From Neoceratodus forsteri (lineage: Eukaryota > Chordata > Ceratodontiformes > Ceratodontidae), in assembly GCA_016271365.2 (NCBI GenBank), contig CM057458.1, positions 203,394,501-203,458,500 on the forward strand: a stretch of 64,000 nucleotides of DNA. Direction: 5' to 3'. The translations under genes were made by a program, and so were the position numbers. Position 1 is the first letter of the stretch; every line of letters starts with the position of its first letter. The notes beneath the pieces were generated by a model. The model was not told where the DNA came from. It made no database searches and saw only the letters and a list, made by a program, of their open reading frames with translations. Shown here in pieces: positions 22,621-33,450 of this stretch.

Positions 22621-22788
22621 TACCAATATGCATGCATGCTTTGTAAGCAAACATGATAAAGACAGGGCAGTCTTTTTGGCAATATAGTGGAAATACAATA
22701 TTAGCACAGTATATCGATATAAGTTCATTTACATGGCACCAATGTTCTGATGCAATGTTTATATATAGATATAAATATATATACATAA

Positions 22789-22791
<3 letters not shown>

Positions 22792-22840
<49 letters not shown>

Positions 22841-22846
22841 TTTTCT
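22792..22846. repeat. (TA)n microsatellite with poly-T, SINE tail
   Basis: About 20 TA units are followed by a T-run. On the minus strand this is the A-rich and (TA)n tail of the SINE next to it. The SINE at 47.3 kb ends the same way. Confidence 0.8.
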
Positions 22847-23390
22847 CCCTAGGGTGCACTGTAGGCAGCTTGTTCCACCCTACCCTGCCATCTGTGTCTG
22901 TCCACCGCTTCAGCCGGTACCACTGAGCCCCATTTCCACCACGGATTCCCCCCATGACAGGGTCAAGATGGTGAGGGCCATCCTCCCCCACTCAGGACTC
23001 ACAATTCAGAGTGAGGCTGTTTCAGTGATCCAGTGGTGGAGTGGGATGCCGGTTGGCGGGCAGGGCTTCATGGAGCCTATGATCACCATTTTTCCCATTT
23101 TTGTCTCTCCCCTTCCATGGCCATGAGCACGCACACGTCATTGCCACATTCTTGCCTCCCTAATTCCAGTTATGCTGCCCAACCACCACCAGGAGGCAAC
23201 CAAGGAGTGGGACAACATTCCTCCTCCATGAGAGAGGAGAGCTGTCCATCGGAGGCCCAATCCTCTCCCTCCCCTGCCATCCCCAGCAACCTGAGCTCAC
23301 TCCCAAGCCCTGGTTGCTGGCATGGCATGAGATGGGGTGTCCAGTGTCTCAACACTCAACGCCAGTGGGCTGGTCCCTCTGCTGCAACTT
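22840..23390 (-). mobile_element. tRNA-derived SINE, long copy
   Basis: On the minus strand the head (from about 23,388) reads ACCAGCCCACTGGCG... GTTGAGACACTGGACACC, then CCAGGGCTTGG. This resembles a class II tRNA (Leu/Ser type), with an A-box-like start and the GGCGCTGGA-like D-arm. The same order occurs in the plus-strand SINE at 47,349. The body is about 550 bp here against about 300 bp there, and holds GGCTCAGTGGTACCGGCTGA, which could be a second tRNA-like part. It ends in an A-run and (TA)n. It is transcribed by RNA polymerase III if active; the boxes here are degenerate. Confidence 0.6.
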
Positions 23391-24582
23391 TTTATTAATA
23401 TTGTAAAATGTATTAAAAGTATACCGATATAGCAATAGTCTATTATTAGTTTACCAATACAGTAAAAGTATATTTCCAGTATACTGACACACTGAAAGTG
23501 TAGCAACATGATTTCTCTGTATCAATCCAACCAAAAACTTTTATGTGTGTTCCTAGCCCTTATTGTTCCAAAGAAAGCCATATCATTACTGAATTACTTT
23601 TATAACCATTAGGGCTAGGAACTTAATTTTTTAATGAACAGTTGAAGTCAGGTTGACATCAGGAAGTCCTGTTAATACACATTTAATGTATCAATAAACT
23701 GGAAATGAACTTTTACTATATAAGTAGATAATTTGAATCCATTTCCACTAAATTGACAAAAGTTGTTTCAGTAAATCAATATCGTGCATTTTTATTTATA
23801 TAGTACTACATCGATATACTAAATAATAATACATTATTACTAAAGCTACAGAAAGACTTTAAAAAAAACTATAAAAACATTCTACACATTTGTAGATTTT
23901 TTGTTCATCCAGAAGCACAGACATTACCAAAGAAATTATTTTCTATTTTCCATTTATTGTATTTCTAAAGAGATCTAAACATATTACATAAAAGTCTCGA
24001 GGGGGGTGGAGTGCCAAGATGGCTGCAGTGCCGCTCCGCTCTTCACCGCTCCATGCTGCACCAAGTCTGAAATGTGTTTTTTTAGCCTTGAATTTATTTT
24101 ATACACATGCTTTATTTTTTCTCTGAGAAGTCAAATTGAGTTTATCCCAGTTTTATTTATATGATTCAGTGCAACCGGCGTCAATAGTACCAATAGCGTT
24201 TTACCTTAGCTCAGGGAGAAAATCCTATAAAAGTGATTAAAGTTACAAGTGGAGCTACAAATGCCCTTGCTCTTCAGTATCTTAAAGAGCTTCCAACTGC
24301 ATTGCTCATATATGTTAAATCTAGTGGTCACCTATCTCGCTGTAGAGAAAACCGAAGCTGAGTTATTATGGTGTTCTCCCCTAACCGATGAAAGCTGAAC
24401 ATCCCAGAGGTGAAACAGACATGGAAGGAGTAGACATTGCATTCATTGCATTGTTTGTGCTGATGTGCTCACTTTATTCCAACTAAAGGTATGCCATCAT
24501 TGCTTGGGACTGGGGTCTCTATATTCCCATTGAGATGTAATTTACTGTGCTCAGTGGAGCATTCTGTTCTTTAATTTTTCAG
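23391..24582. other. AT-rich spacer with a CCAAGATGGC motif
   Basis: No gene was found. A 14-bp inverted repeat (GTTCCTAGCCCTTA at 23,549-23,562 and TTAGGGCTAGGAAC at 23,609-23,622) is visible. At 24,013-24,023, after a G-run, GCCAAGATGGCTG matches the YY1-binding motif common at the 5' end of L1-type LINEs, and a GC-rich stretch of about 50 bp follows. This could be a LINE 5' remnant. Confidence 0.4.
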
Positions 24583-24702
24583 GTGGCCCTCGTTGGCATT
24601 TCCTGGATGATGAACCACAATGAAAGAAAACTTGAAAATGGAGAGAAAGGGGCATTGGCTGAGGATCCTGCTGGAGGTCTGGACTTTGGACCCCTAGATA
24701 AA
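24583..24702 (+). other. Candidate exon, 120 bp, phase 0
   Basis: A pyrimidine-rich tract ending TTTTTCAG precedes 24,583, and AAA|GTGAGG follows 24,702, so the interval has plausible splice acceptor and donor sites. Its length is a multiple of three and it is open in one frame (40 residues, starting VALVGISWMMNHNE and ending GGLDFGPLDK). I do not recognise the protein. No flanking exon was seen in the window, and such signals arise by chance in sequence of this length. Confidence 0.2.
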
Positions 24703-24723
24703 GTGAGGAGAAATAAATATGTT

Positions 24724-24802
24724 TGCATTTTGCCTGTGAAGATCCCCCCCTCCATGTTAACCCATTGCATTTTGCCTGTGAAGACCCCCATGTTAACCCA
24801 TG
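24724..24802. repeat. Short tandem duplication (about 43 bp)
   Basis: GCATTTTGCCTGTGAAGA, C-rich linker, CATGTTAACCCAT occurs twice in a row (24,724-24,766 and 24,767-24,802), differing mainly in the length of the C-run. Confidence 0.7.
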
Positions 24803-25273
24803 TGAAAACTTTGTATCAGTGATGGTGGAAATGGCTGTGGGGTTAACATTTTTCAGAGATAGTGCTCTTATTCTTCCAGGTGTTGTCTAAATACTCAACT
24901 AAATAATAAAATATAATTGAGTTCACGTTCTCTTGGCACAGTTATAAAGTCCAGCATTAAGGAGTTAGAACTCTTATTATGGAGTCCAAACTCCTGACAT
25001 TAACAAATACAGGCAAATAACTTGATGGTTTCCAGTGTTTAAATGGAGCTTTGACTATATTCACCCTAGTGTCCCCAAAATAACCCATTCAAATCTACAA
25101 TATTAAAAGTGTTTAACTTAAAACAGGAAGCCTGTGGCGGGATTCCTCAATTTAGATTGGAGGTGCTGATCGAGCGACACACAACTCACTATCTTTAGTG
25201 GAGAGGTTTTTTGATATTTTACATGCACTTCATGGTGAATGGGGCATAATTGCTAGTAAGTCCCTATTTTTTG
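24803..25273. other. Nothing recognised
   Basis: AT-rich sequence without motif or clear repeat. Confidence 0.4.
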
Positions 25274-25378
25274 CAAGGCTACACCTGCAGTTCAATGGGC
25301 GGGGCAATATACCATGCCCCCAATCAGGCCTTAAAAGGCTGCTCCTTCTGGCTAGCTCAGGATCATTTTTTTGTTGCA
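25274..25378 (+). repeat. Repeat R1, first copy, promoter-like
   Basis: GCAAGGCTACACCTGCAGTT... with GGGCGGGGC (GC-box-like), CCATGCCCCCAATCAGGC and TTAAAAGG. The same block recurs at 28,997-29,100. The GC box and the TATA-like TTAAAAGG suggest the 5' part of a retroelement. What it belongs to is unknown. Confidence 0.55.
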
Positions 25379-26459
25379 TCCAGAGGCGCTGCTTTTATTT
25401 GCTCCTAACCTAGTTTTTCCTGCTTTTTGCTGTTGCTGAGCCTTGTGGTGCCTCCTGCAGCTGGATTGTTCCCTGTCTCCATTTGCCTCCACTCCGTGTC
25501 TCCTCTCCTTTCAGCTCCCGACTTGCCTTTCTCCTTCCCAGTTCTGTCTTTGCTTACCATTCCCTCCTTTCTGTTGGCCCAGCTTTGGCCGCCCACCTTT
25601 CCCTGGTATACCTCTACTTTTGCTCGTTGCCCTGAGACTCTGCACTCTGCTCTGGGCTGCGCTGCAGGTGGCGAGTGCTCCCTTTTTCTGGCTCCTTTAG
25701 GCCCTTCCCACTCCTTATCTCTTCCATTCGTTTCTGCCATCCTCGACTCGGGCTGCTATCCTCCTCTCCGTTACTTCCTGGATCTGCTGCCTCTTCCCCA
25801 TACCTCTCCTTACTGCATTGCTCCATTTCTCACCTGGCAGCCACTGCATTGTTTCCCACTGCTCTGGGGTGTGTCATCACCCACCCAACTCAGTTCCAGA
25901 CCTGTCACAGAGCTGCATCCTTCTTCTGTTCATATTTTGCTTCTGTGTATCATTCTCCTTCTTGTCCCTCCACTGTGCTCTTTTGGAGGTTTCCTGACAT
26001 GCCTACTGTACCTCTTCATTCCTGTCCTTCCTGTTTTCCTAGTCCTACCTGCCTGACTCCTAGGCACTCAATCTCCTCTTCTCTTCCAATATTCACTATT
26101 GATTATCACTGTGTACCTGCCTACAGATGTTACTTTTTTCATGCATTTTCAATTTTCTGGCCCTCCTATGGGACATGCCAGTGCTTTTCTTATACATGCC
26201 AGCCCAGGCACAGCCTCTGGCATTTCATCACTTAGTTCACTGTCTGCTACAGTGGCTGGCTTTACCTCTATTCCTTTATTCTACTTCCCAAGCTGTTTGG
26301 TGTCCTGATGCCTTTTCGTGGCTTCCCTCTTGCTCCCATGATGGGGGATTCCATGGTCATGGCAGGCATTGTGGTTCCTGGCAGTAGGAGCAGCTTTATC
26401 ATTACATATAATGATATTTTTGACTACTGTGATTAGTCTACAGTGCCATTCCCAAGACA
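25379..26459 (+). other. Pyrimidine-rich stretch, possible LINE 5' region
   Basis: A strongly C- and T-rich plus strand gives long but low-complexity frames (for example 25,427-26,056, rich in Leu, Pro and Ser) with no domain. It follows R1 and leads into the family B LINE 3' part, so it may be the 5' region of an internally deleted copy. This is inference from position only. Confidence 0.35.
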
Positions 26460-27444
26460 TCCTTAGCCAGATTGGATATCTTCTTCATCTCCTTCTGTCA
26501 CTTCGCTCTGGACTCTCCTCCTCTCACCCACAACTGTCAGCTCTACCACTCCCTGGCATTTCCCTAACTAGAAAATAGACGCCTCCATCATTGTGCTAAA
26601 TTTGTATCTAAATTCTGGTTTGGATTGCTCCCATCCTATTTCACTCATCTCTATCAGACCTCCTCCTCCTCCCTCTGCCCACTCACTTAGATCTTATGAC
26701 TCTTGTTCCATGGTTGTCCCTCGCTGGTCTACCACTGAAGGCCAGGCTGCTTTCTTGTATCAGTTCCCAAAAATGTGGAATTCACTTCCTCACCTGATTT
26801 ACCAGTCCTCCTCCCCCTTCCCTGTAACTTCAGCCCTAAATAATTTCCTGTGAATTGTACCTGCTGCAATTAACCTATTTGGTACTCCTGACCTGCTCCC
26901 TGGCCTCTATCAATACATTAAGTAACTATTCTGAATTACAGCTCCCCTCCAGCACCACTACTTTCTTTCCCTGCAGAAAACCCTACCTGGCCATTACTTC
27001 AGGTTATCAGTAACTACCAATATAACTATGACTTTAGATTCCTATCAATCTATTACTATCATTATATCTATAACCTTGATTCCTATTCATCTGCTCCCTT
27101 CCCAGCCTTGCTACCTTTCCACCTCTGCTGTTACCCCCTATCCACCACTTGTTTTTGGGCAAAATGGTACCATTATCATGAATTTAAGGTGCTGTCCTAA
27201 TGTAATGCACTTGACCTGTCCATTGTGACCTCTGTTTACAATTATATTTTTATGCTGCACTTAATAGTTTCTTTCTGTTAGTTGCTATTCACCACTGCCA
27301 ATCTTGTAATAATGTTTACTGTTGTATGCCTATATGTATTTCCACTACCCTTTCCCCCAGGATGTACCATGACATGAACAACTTGTTGTTCAGTGTGCCT
27401 TCCTGGTGAAACATTTCAATAATTAATTAATTAATTAATTGGCA
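26460..27444 (+). mobile_element. Family B L2-like LINE, 3' fragment
   Basis: A remnant of the RT C-terminal region resembles the minus-strand family B copy: FWFGLLPSYF (about 26,613) matches FWLGSLLPYL at 30,58x, and PKMWNSLPHLIYQSSS (26,767-26,815) is the conserved LWNSLP block. The 3' end TGTGCCTTCCTGGTGAAACATTTCAATAATT followed by (AATT)n at 27,415-27,440 matches the reverse complement of the 29,606 end, which has an (ATTT)n tail instead. Upstream coding sequence is lost. Confidence 0.75.
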
Positions 27445-28807
27445 TTATCTCACCTCTCATTCTACTGCTGCTCCATACTGGCCTTCATGTCTTTCCTTCC
27501 ATAGCATATATAGTCCATTCATTCTTGAACCTCCTCTCCTCTCTTCTCATACCCTCCATTCAACTCAGCTCTCATCCTTCTTATATCGACCTCCCAGCTC
27601 CTATTACCGTATTATCTAGCTTTACTCCTGGTACTTCGTACCTCAACTGTCAGTTGCAGGCTTCACTCAGTCATTCTCATCACTCCCACTTATGCAGTTT
27701 GATCCACTTCTAATTTGGCTTCTTGATGGACCCGGTTGGCATGCACTCCTGTGGTTACTAATTGTAATCTCCTTCTCAGGACCCACATTAGGGTCTAATT
27801 TGCTCCATCCGACCTCTGTGTAGGTCTATTCATTCACATCGACTATCTGAGCATACCCCTCATATGGGTCTCATGACACCTTGACATGACCTACTCTCCA
27901 CTTGGAGACATGCCTTCCATGACCATCACTCCATGATTCAGGGCTAGCCTATAGCCAATGGTCTCACTCTGCACCCATGAAGTCCACATGTAGAGCTTGC
28001 AAAGCTTGGAGCAGGGTCCTTCTCCCTGGCCCATAGTGAAAATGCCTTTGCTCTGGGTGGTTCTTCAGTCATCACTCATTCCAGTGACACCTCTGGATGT
28101 AGGATTTATGACTTCAAACTGCAAAGGGTGGGGCTCTTGTAGGCAGAGCACCTTTAGCTGCCCGAGTGGGTTCGGGGGCACCATCTCCGCTATTCTCCCT
28201 CTGACCACCTCTGGTTCACTTGGTCTGTTTCATAGACTTGTGTAGGCTGACTGAGTGCCTCAGCCGTCATTTCTCTCTTCCTTTGCTTTCGGGTGCCTAG
28301 TTGCAGAGACGTCGCTCGCAACCCTCAAAAGCATTCCTGTTAGAAGGACAGATCTAGAGCTTCCTATAAACTGGACTATTTCCCTCTTCCATCGATCTCA
28401 ACTCTAAATTGCAGTAGCTGCACTGTCACTAACCAAAATATCCTTCAGCCTGGAGGGAAGGTGATCTAGGCCTTGGATCCCAAGAGGTTTCCTCCTCAAA
28501 GGGTTTTTTCCTTCTTGTCTGTGCTGATGGTCATAATATTAAAAGGGTTAGTGCTTTCATAGGTTATGGAGTTAGGTTCCGCTGTTGGATGGATTTGGAT
28601 GGTGGCCCTGGCTGTTCCCTCTCTCCTTAGAAAGTCCCACCTCCTGCTCCATGTCAGTTTCCAATCCACTAATTATTCCTTGTTGTCTCCTGTTGTCCTC
28701 CTGTCCTATCAATCTACTCCTATTGACCTCCAGTCCCATCCTTGGTATCATTCTGACTCCTCGCCTCCTTGGCTGCTTGACATCCTTTTGTGCACTCTTT
28801 TTGAGCT
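27445..28807. other. Unclassified, C/T-rich
   Basis: No domain was recognised. Short frames at 27,525 and 27,997 lack motifs. It may belong to the same unknown element as R1 and R2. Confidence 0.35.
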
Positions 28808-28996
28808 CCTTCCTAAGCTACCTTTAGTCAATGGAATCATTCCTGCAGCACCGATAGGGATGGAAACCTTTTCTAGGGTTCCTCACCTTCGTACCCCTAT
28901 AGGGTGGTATATCCCATGGATAGAGAGGCAAATAGCCACAATGTATCTAAGTCACATAAGCATACATTATACCAGGTTGCATAAGCACATTGAATT
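28808..28996. repeat. Repeat R2, first copy
   Basis: From CTTCCTAAGCTACCTTTAG through TTTCTAGGGTTCCTCAC, CCATAGGGTGG-like and ATCCCATGGATAGA to CACAATGTATCTAAGTCAC and AAGCACAT. It repeats at 29,154-29,341 with moderate divergence. Confidence 0.8.
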
Positions 28997-29100
28997 GCAA
29001 GGGCTATGCCTGTAGTTCAATGGGTGGAGCAACATACCATGCCCCCAGTCAGGCTTTAAAAGGCCGCTCCTCCTGACTAGTCCAGGATTGTTTTTTTCAT
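28997..29100 (+). repeat. Repeat R1, second copy
   Basis: Matches 25,274-25,378: TGTAGTTCAATGGGTGGAGC, CCATGCCCCCAGTCAGGC, TTTAAAAGGCCGCTCCT and CAGGATTGTTTTTTT. It lies between the two R2 copies. Confidence 0.8.
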
Positions 29101-29153
29101 TGCCCCACCATCCTCCCCTCCTCCACCAGTGGCTCATTTCTCTTTCCCATAGG

Positions 29154-29341
29154 CTCCTTCCTAAGCTACCTTTAGCCAAGGGAATAATTCCCATGGCACC
29201 TATCTGGCTGGAACCCTTCTCTAGGGTTCCTCACTGTCGTACCCCATAGGGTGGCATATCCCATGGATAGAAATACAAATAGCCACAATGTATCTAAGTC
29301 ACATAAGCATTTATCATACCAAGTTGCACAAGCACATCGAA
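29154..29341. repeat. Repeat R2, second copy
   Basis: Second copy, 346 bp downstream of the first. The R2-R1-R2 order suggests partly duplicated terminal repeats of a retroelement or a short tandem duplication. No coding part is recognisable between them. Confidence 0.75.
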
Positions 29342-29605
29342 CCCATATTTCGGTGTAATGTGTGACTTCGGGAAAGATTGCTTAGCCTCCCATACACACA
29401 TGGTTAAAAAAAATATAAATTTCATTCTGAGATGCCAAAAGATGTTTGCTGGATTTTCATTTTGGCAGGATACATGAAATCCAAAAAAAAATCTTTACTT
29501 TTCAAGCATCTAAGTAAGACTCCTGCTTGTGGATCCAGCTGTTCTAATGTGGGGGAAGAGCCTGGTATGAATTGTTCTCATTTGTGGCCTTGTTGCCTTG
29601 GGATT
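29342..29605. other. Nothing recognised
   Basis: Short spacer before the LINE tail. The frame at 29,432 runs into the LINE 3' end and is not credible as a gene. Confidence 0.4.
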
Positions 29606-30482
29606 TATTTATTTATTTATTTATTGAAAATGTTTCACCAGGAAAGGCACACTGAGCAAAAAGATGCTCATCTCACGGTGCGACCTGGGAGGAGGGGTTA
29701 CAGAGGAGGCAGGTATACATACAATAGTCGAGTTTAGCAGTAGAACAATACAGATAATGTACATAGTTTGGAGGGATTACATTTGAACTTGTTACATAAG
29801 GAGAACAGTATAGAACATGATCATCAGGGACAGGGTATACATATCATGGGTACAAATCAAGGCAAGAACAATACAGAACATGCACATCAGGGACAGGGTA
29901 AACATATCATGGGTACACAACGGGGCAATACATGAATTACTTAAGTGCCAGAACAGAACTAGAGTGCCAGTAACAGAACTTGAGCACCAGTAACAGAACT
30001 TGAGGTGCAGCAGGATGCACCAAGTTGACAGTAGGAGTTGGAGAGTGAAGATGGGGGTAGAGGAGGATTGGACTAGTAAACATTAGGTGTCTAGGGGGGA
30101 GGTTTAGGTGAGGTGGGAGGGAAGGAGAATGGAGTTAGTAGCTGTGAGTAGGGCAGAAGAGCGTATGTTAATTAGGAAGGGGGGAGAGAGGAGATGTTAG
30201 GAATGAGAAGGGGGAGTAAGAGTGATAGTGTAAGTGCGTAGGGCAGTATATAAGCCAGACAATTAGGCGATGGCCAAGCCGCTGGTCAGGAGCTAAGGGG
30301 TGACGGGGGACGAGAAACTATCAAAGGGGGGGAGGTCAGAGGCAGTTGCAATTTGGTGCAAGGAAGTTAGTGAGGGCAGAGGCTAGGGAGTGTTTAGATG
30401 AAGAATGGCGGATCTGGGCTGGCAGGCCATTCCAGAGTTTAAGGAAGAGGTAAGAGAAGGCTGATTGGCCGGCGGTGGTCCT

Positions 30483-30716
30483 TCAGTGGGGGATGACTAA
30501 TAGCCTAGTGTCAGTGGACCTGAGGGCATGGGTGGGGGTAGGTGGGGAAGATAGGGAGGATATGAGGTAGGGCAGGAGGGAGCCGAGCCAGAAGTTGGAA
30601 GCGAATTTAACACTATGAATTAGGTGCCGGTTACTCAGGGATGGCAGGACCAGTGAACGGTAGAGCTTGCAGTGATGTGAGCGGGGGGGCATTGAGGGCA
30701 AAGCAGCAGAACGCAT
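30483..30716 (-). pseudogene. LINE RT C-terminal domain remnant
   Basis: SLVLPSLSNRHLIHSVKFASNFWLG... follows the RT frame in a shifted register. It corresponds to the C-terminal domain after the RT thumb and matches the plus-strand remnant at 26,580-26,700. A frameshift near 30,700 separates it from the main RT frame. Confidence 0.7.
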
Positions 30717-31860
30717 TAAAGAGGGGGTCTAGTCTGACTAGGGTGGTCCTTGAGGCAGAGCTGTAGATGACATCACAGTAGTCGAAGGTGGGTAGAATCA
30801 TTTTCAGGACTAAATCACATCTGACGGGTAGCAGAGGACAAGTGCAGTTCCTGTAGAGGGCGCCAAGTTTTGGGCACAGTTTTGAAATGATGGCATCTAC
30901 CTGTGTGGAAAAGAAGAGGTTGCGATCGAGCCAAACCCCTAGATACCTGAAGGAGGTCACTTCATCAAGGATGGTGTTGTTTAGGGTATGGAAGATCAGA
31001 AGGGGGGTGAGTTTGGATAGATGCTGTCTAGTGCCGAAAGAAATAGAGACAGTTTGCTTGGCATTTAGGGAGAGTTGATTGGTATTGAACCAGTGTTGGA
31101 TTTTGTTGAAATCAGTTTGAAGTTTGGAAGTGAGTTCTTCGTGAGTCTGGCCGGAGGTAAAGAGGACCGTGTCATCTACAAACATGTGGATCGCGGTAGA
31201 GGAGCAAGAATTATGCAGATCATTTAGAAGGATGGAGAAGAGGATGGGGCCAAGAAATGAGCCTTGGGGAACGCCAGTGGTGATGGGGAGGGGGGAGGTG
31301 TGGTCAGCTATTTTAGTAGATTGGGTTCTATTTAGTAGGTAGGCAGTGAACCAGTTTGTGGCAGACGCTGCTAACCCAGCCCCTGATAGGCAGGATAGTA
31401 GGAGAGAATGGGATACCGTGTCGAAAGCTTTAGCTAGGTCAATGAAAATAGCTGCAGTGATTAGCCCATTATCCATCCCAGTGAGGATGGAGTCCGTGAG
31501 TCTTAGTAGGGAGAAGTTGGTAGAGTGGAGTTTTCTGAAGCCGGACTGAAATGGGGTGAAGAAGTTAGTTTCTGAGAGAAAGTGGGAGAGCTGGGATAGA
31601 ACTAGGTGTTCCTGGAGTTTGGCGAGGGTGGGGAGGAGGGAGATGGGATGGTAGTTAGTAGTGGTGGAAGGATCACCACCTTTTGGAAGGGGTAGGACAG
31701 TGGCATGCTTCCATTCGGAGGGAAGTGACTCGGTGGTGAAAGATAGATTTAGTAGGGCGGCAAGGGGAGTAGCGATGGCGGGAGTAGAAAGGAAGAGGAG
31801 TTTTTTATCGAGACCATCTGGGGATTTGCCTTTGAAGGGGTTCAGGGAGTGAAGGGCATT
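30631..31860 (-). pseudogene. LINE reverse transcriptase, nearly intact
   Basis: A continuous frame can be read from about 31,860 to 30,631, although the first ATG inside it is at 31,476. Motifs in order: SPDGLDKKLL, SEWKHATVLPLPKGG, NYHPISLLPTLAKLQE, FQSGFRKLHST, AIFIDLAKAFDTVSH, TTGVPQGSFLGPILF, MFVDDTVLF, SLNAKQT and FRYLGVWLDRNL. The catalytic YxDD-equivalent FVDD is present. NYHP for the usual NYRP is the only motif-level change noticed. It is separated from the endonuclease frame by frameshifts, so the full ORF2 is not translatable as one protein. Confidence 0.85.
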
Positions 31861-32426
31861 TAAGGTTTTGGTGGGGGAGATGGGTCTGAAGGAAAAGGGA
31901 TTCCTACCAGTTGGTAGGGGGATAGATGACTGGGGGGGTGGATGTGGTTATAGATGTATGGGGTGGGCGTGGTTGCAGGTAGAGAATCGAAGAGGGCCAG
32001 GGTGCAAGTAGTGAAATAGGAATTAAACTCAGAGGCTACCTTCAGGGGGTCGGTGAGGAGAGTCCCTTGGATGAGGAGGAGAGGTGGGGGGCTTGCTGTT
32101 TGGGGGGAGAAAAGGGAGTTAATGACTTTCCAGAATTTAGAAGGTCTCCCAAGATTTGCATTTAGAGTGTTGTTGAAATATTCGGCCTTAGCTAAGCGGA
32201 TGGCCTTTGTGCACTTGTTGCAGAGTATGCGGTAGGTGACAAAGTTGCTTGGGAGGAGCATGGATTTGTAGTTATGCCAGGCCTTGTCATGGGCTTGTTG
32301 GCAAGCTATCAACTCAGGGGATATCCAGGGTAGGTAAGACCCTTGGACTCTAGCCCAGTGCAGGGGGGCGTGTTTGTCCCAGGCGGTGAGTAAGGTGTTC
32401 TGAAAATGCGTAAAGGCTGAATCCAT
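31860..32426 (-). pseudogene. LINE ORF2 linker between endonuclease and RT
   Basis: An open frame of about 188 codons: PWISPELIACQQAHDKAWHN, RLAKAEYFNN and SKFWKVINSLF are the linker motifs found between endonuclease and RT in L2/CR1 LINEs. It ends in a proline-rich stretch. It is shifted relative to both neighbours. Confidence 0.8.
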
Positions 32427-32451
32427 GTTAGAGCAGCTTGAGCTCGGGACC

Positions 32452-33369
32452 CTATTTGAGTGAGATAGATCTTCCAGGAGGGGGGAGAGGTTGAGGGATT
32501 TGTAACCACTGGAATATAAATTTAGAAGGGGATTTAACCCTGTGGATTTTGCAGACCAAGTAGATTAGGTGGTGGTCACTAATGGAATCAGGGAGGAGGC
32601 CAGAACTGATGACGCGGTGTGGGTGGGATGTAAGCGCCCAGTCTAGTAGGGAGTGATTACCGGACTTATGGTTTGAGCGGGTGGGTTCCGTAATGGTTTG
32701 GGTAAGGTTAAGAGCAGTTATCTCAGTTTGGGTTTTGTTAAAAGTGGGTGCTAGCCAGTTGTGGTTAAAGTCACCCATGACATATAGTTCACCAGACTGG
32801 GCAAGAGATGAGAATTGGCACAGTAGGTCAGTGACTATTGTGGTTGGTGTGCCTGGGCAGCAATAAATACTGGCCACAAAGATAGGTAATGAGGATGGAG
32901 GGGACAGCGTTACCCTAAGAAGCTCGTAAGCTTTGGGTTCAGCTTTTGTAAGAGAGACAGTGAAGTGTAGGGCTGATCTGATGTAGATAGCCACCCCTCC
33001 ACCTCTGGTGAGCCGGTCTTGCCTTGTGATAGTGAAACCCGGAATAGCAATGGTATTATCTGGTAGGCTGGAGTTTAGCCAGGTCTCAGATAGGATGATT
33101 ATGTATGGGGCATGGTGGGCAGCTAGGACCTGAAGCTGATTGAGTTTAGGGGCTAGGCTATGAATATTTAGATAGAGAAGGTGTAAGCCTCGGGGGAGGT
33201 AGCCTGGTCGAGTGTCAGTGGTGGCCTTGGCTGAGGGGTTAGGTATGGGGTGGTCTGGGCCGGTGGTTAGGGTTGGGCCGGGGTTAGGGTGTATATCTCC
33301 TGCAGCCAGAAGGAGTAAGGCAATGGTTAGGTGGCAGCGTAGAACACGGAAAGACCGGGATTTTGCCAT
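32452..33369 (-). pseudogene. LINE ORF2 N-terminus: 2A-like peptide and APE endonuclease
   Basis: A 305-codon frame. Residues 1-32 hold a hydrophobic run followed by AAGDIHPNPGP, a 2A-like motif (33,274-33,300) at which ribosomes skip a peptide bond between the final Gly and Pro. Endonuclease motifs follow: YLNIHSLAPKLNQL, IILSETWLN, GGGVAIYIR, YVMGDFNHNW, TEPTR, SLLDWALTS and SDHHLIYLV. The N, E, D/N and SDH catalytic positions are all kept. In other non-LTR elements such N-terminal 2A sequences can mediate recoding or act as a signal. The frame is open to 32,452, then shifts into the linker. Confidence 0.85.
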
Positions 33370-33450
33370 GCGCTGGCTGGGAGCTTCAGTAGGGTGTGCT
33401 GAGTGGAGGGAGAGGGTACTGGAGTGGGTGAGAGAGGCCAGAAGGCAGCC

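Larger units (their letters stand above)
29606..33450 (-). mobile_element. Family B L2-like LINE, long minus-strand copy with 2A-like motif
   Basis: The element ends on the left with (TTTA)n at 29,606-29,628, next to the conserved 3' terminus (TGTTTCACCAGGAAAGGCACACTGAGC on the plus strand). Moving right are the 3' UTR, an RT C-terminal block (30,483-30,716), the RT (30,631-31,860), a linker (31,860-32,426), the APE endonuclease (32,452-33,369) and an NPGP 2A-like motif (33,274-33,300). Few breaks are visible: a frameshift near 32,450-32,500, one near 31,860, and one near 30,700. This is among the best-preserved LINEs in the window. The 5' end is unclear; sequence to about 34,400 may be its leader. 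Confidence 0.9.

Noticed and set aside
22653..23126. 157-codon plus frame
   Set aside because: It crosses a (TA)n tract and reads through the antisense of a SINE.
25427..26056. 209-codon plus-strand open frame
   Set aside because: It lies in a strongly pyrimidine-rich strand, and all three plus frames are long and rich in Leu, Pro and Ser. No domain or start context supports a gene.
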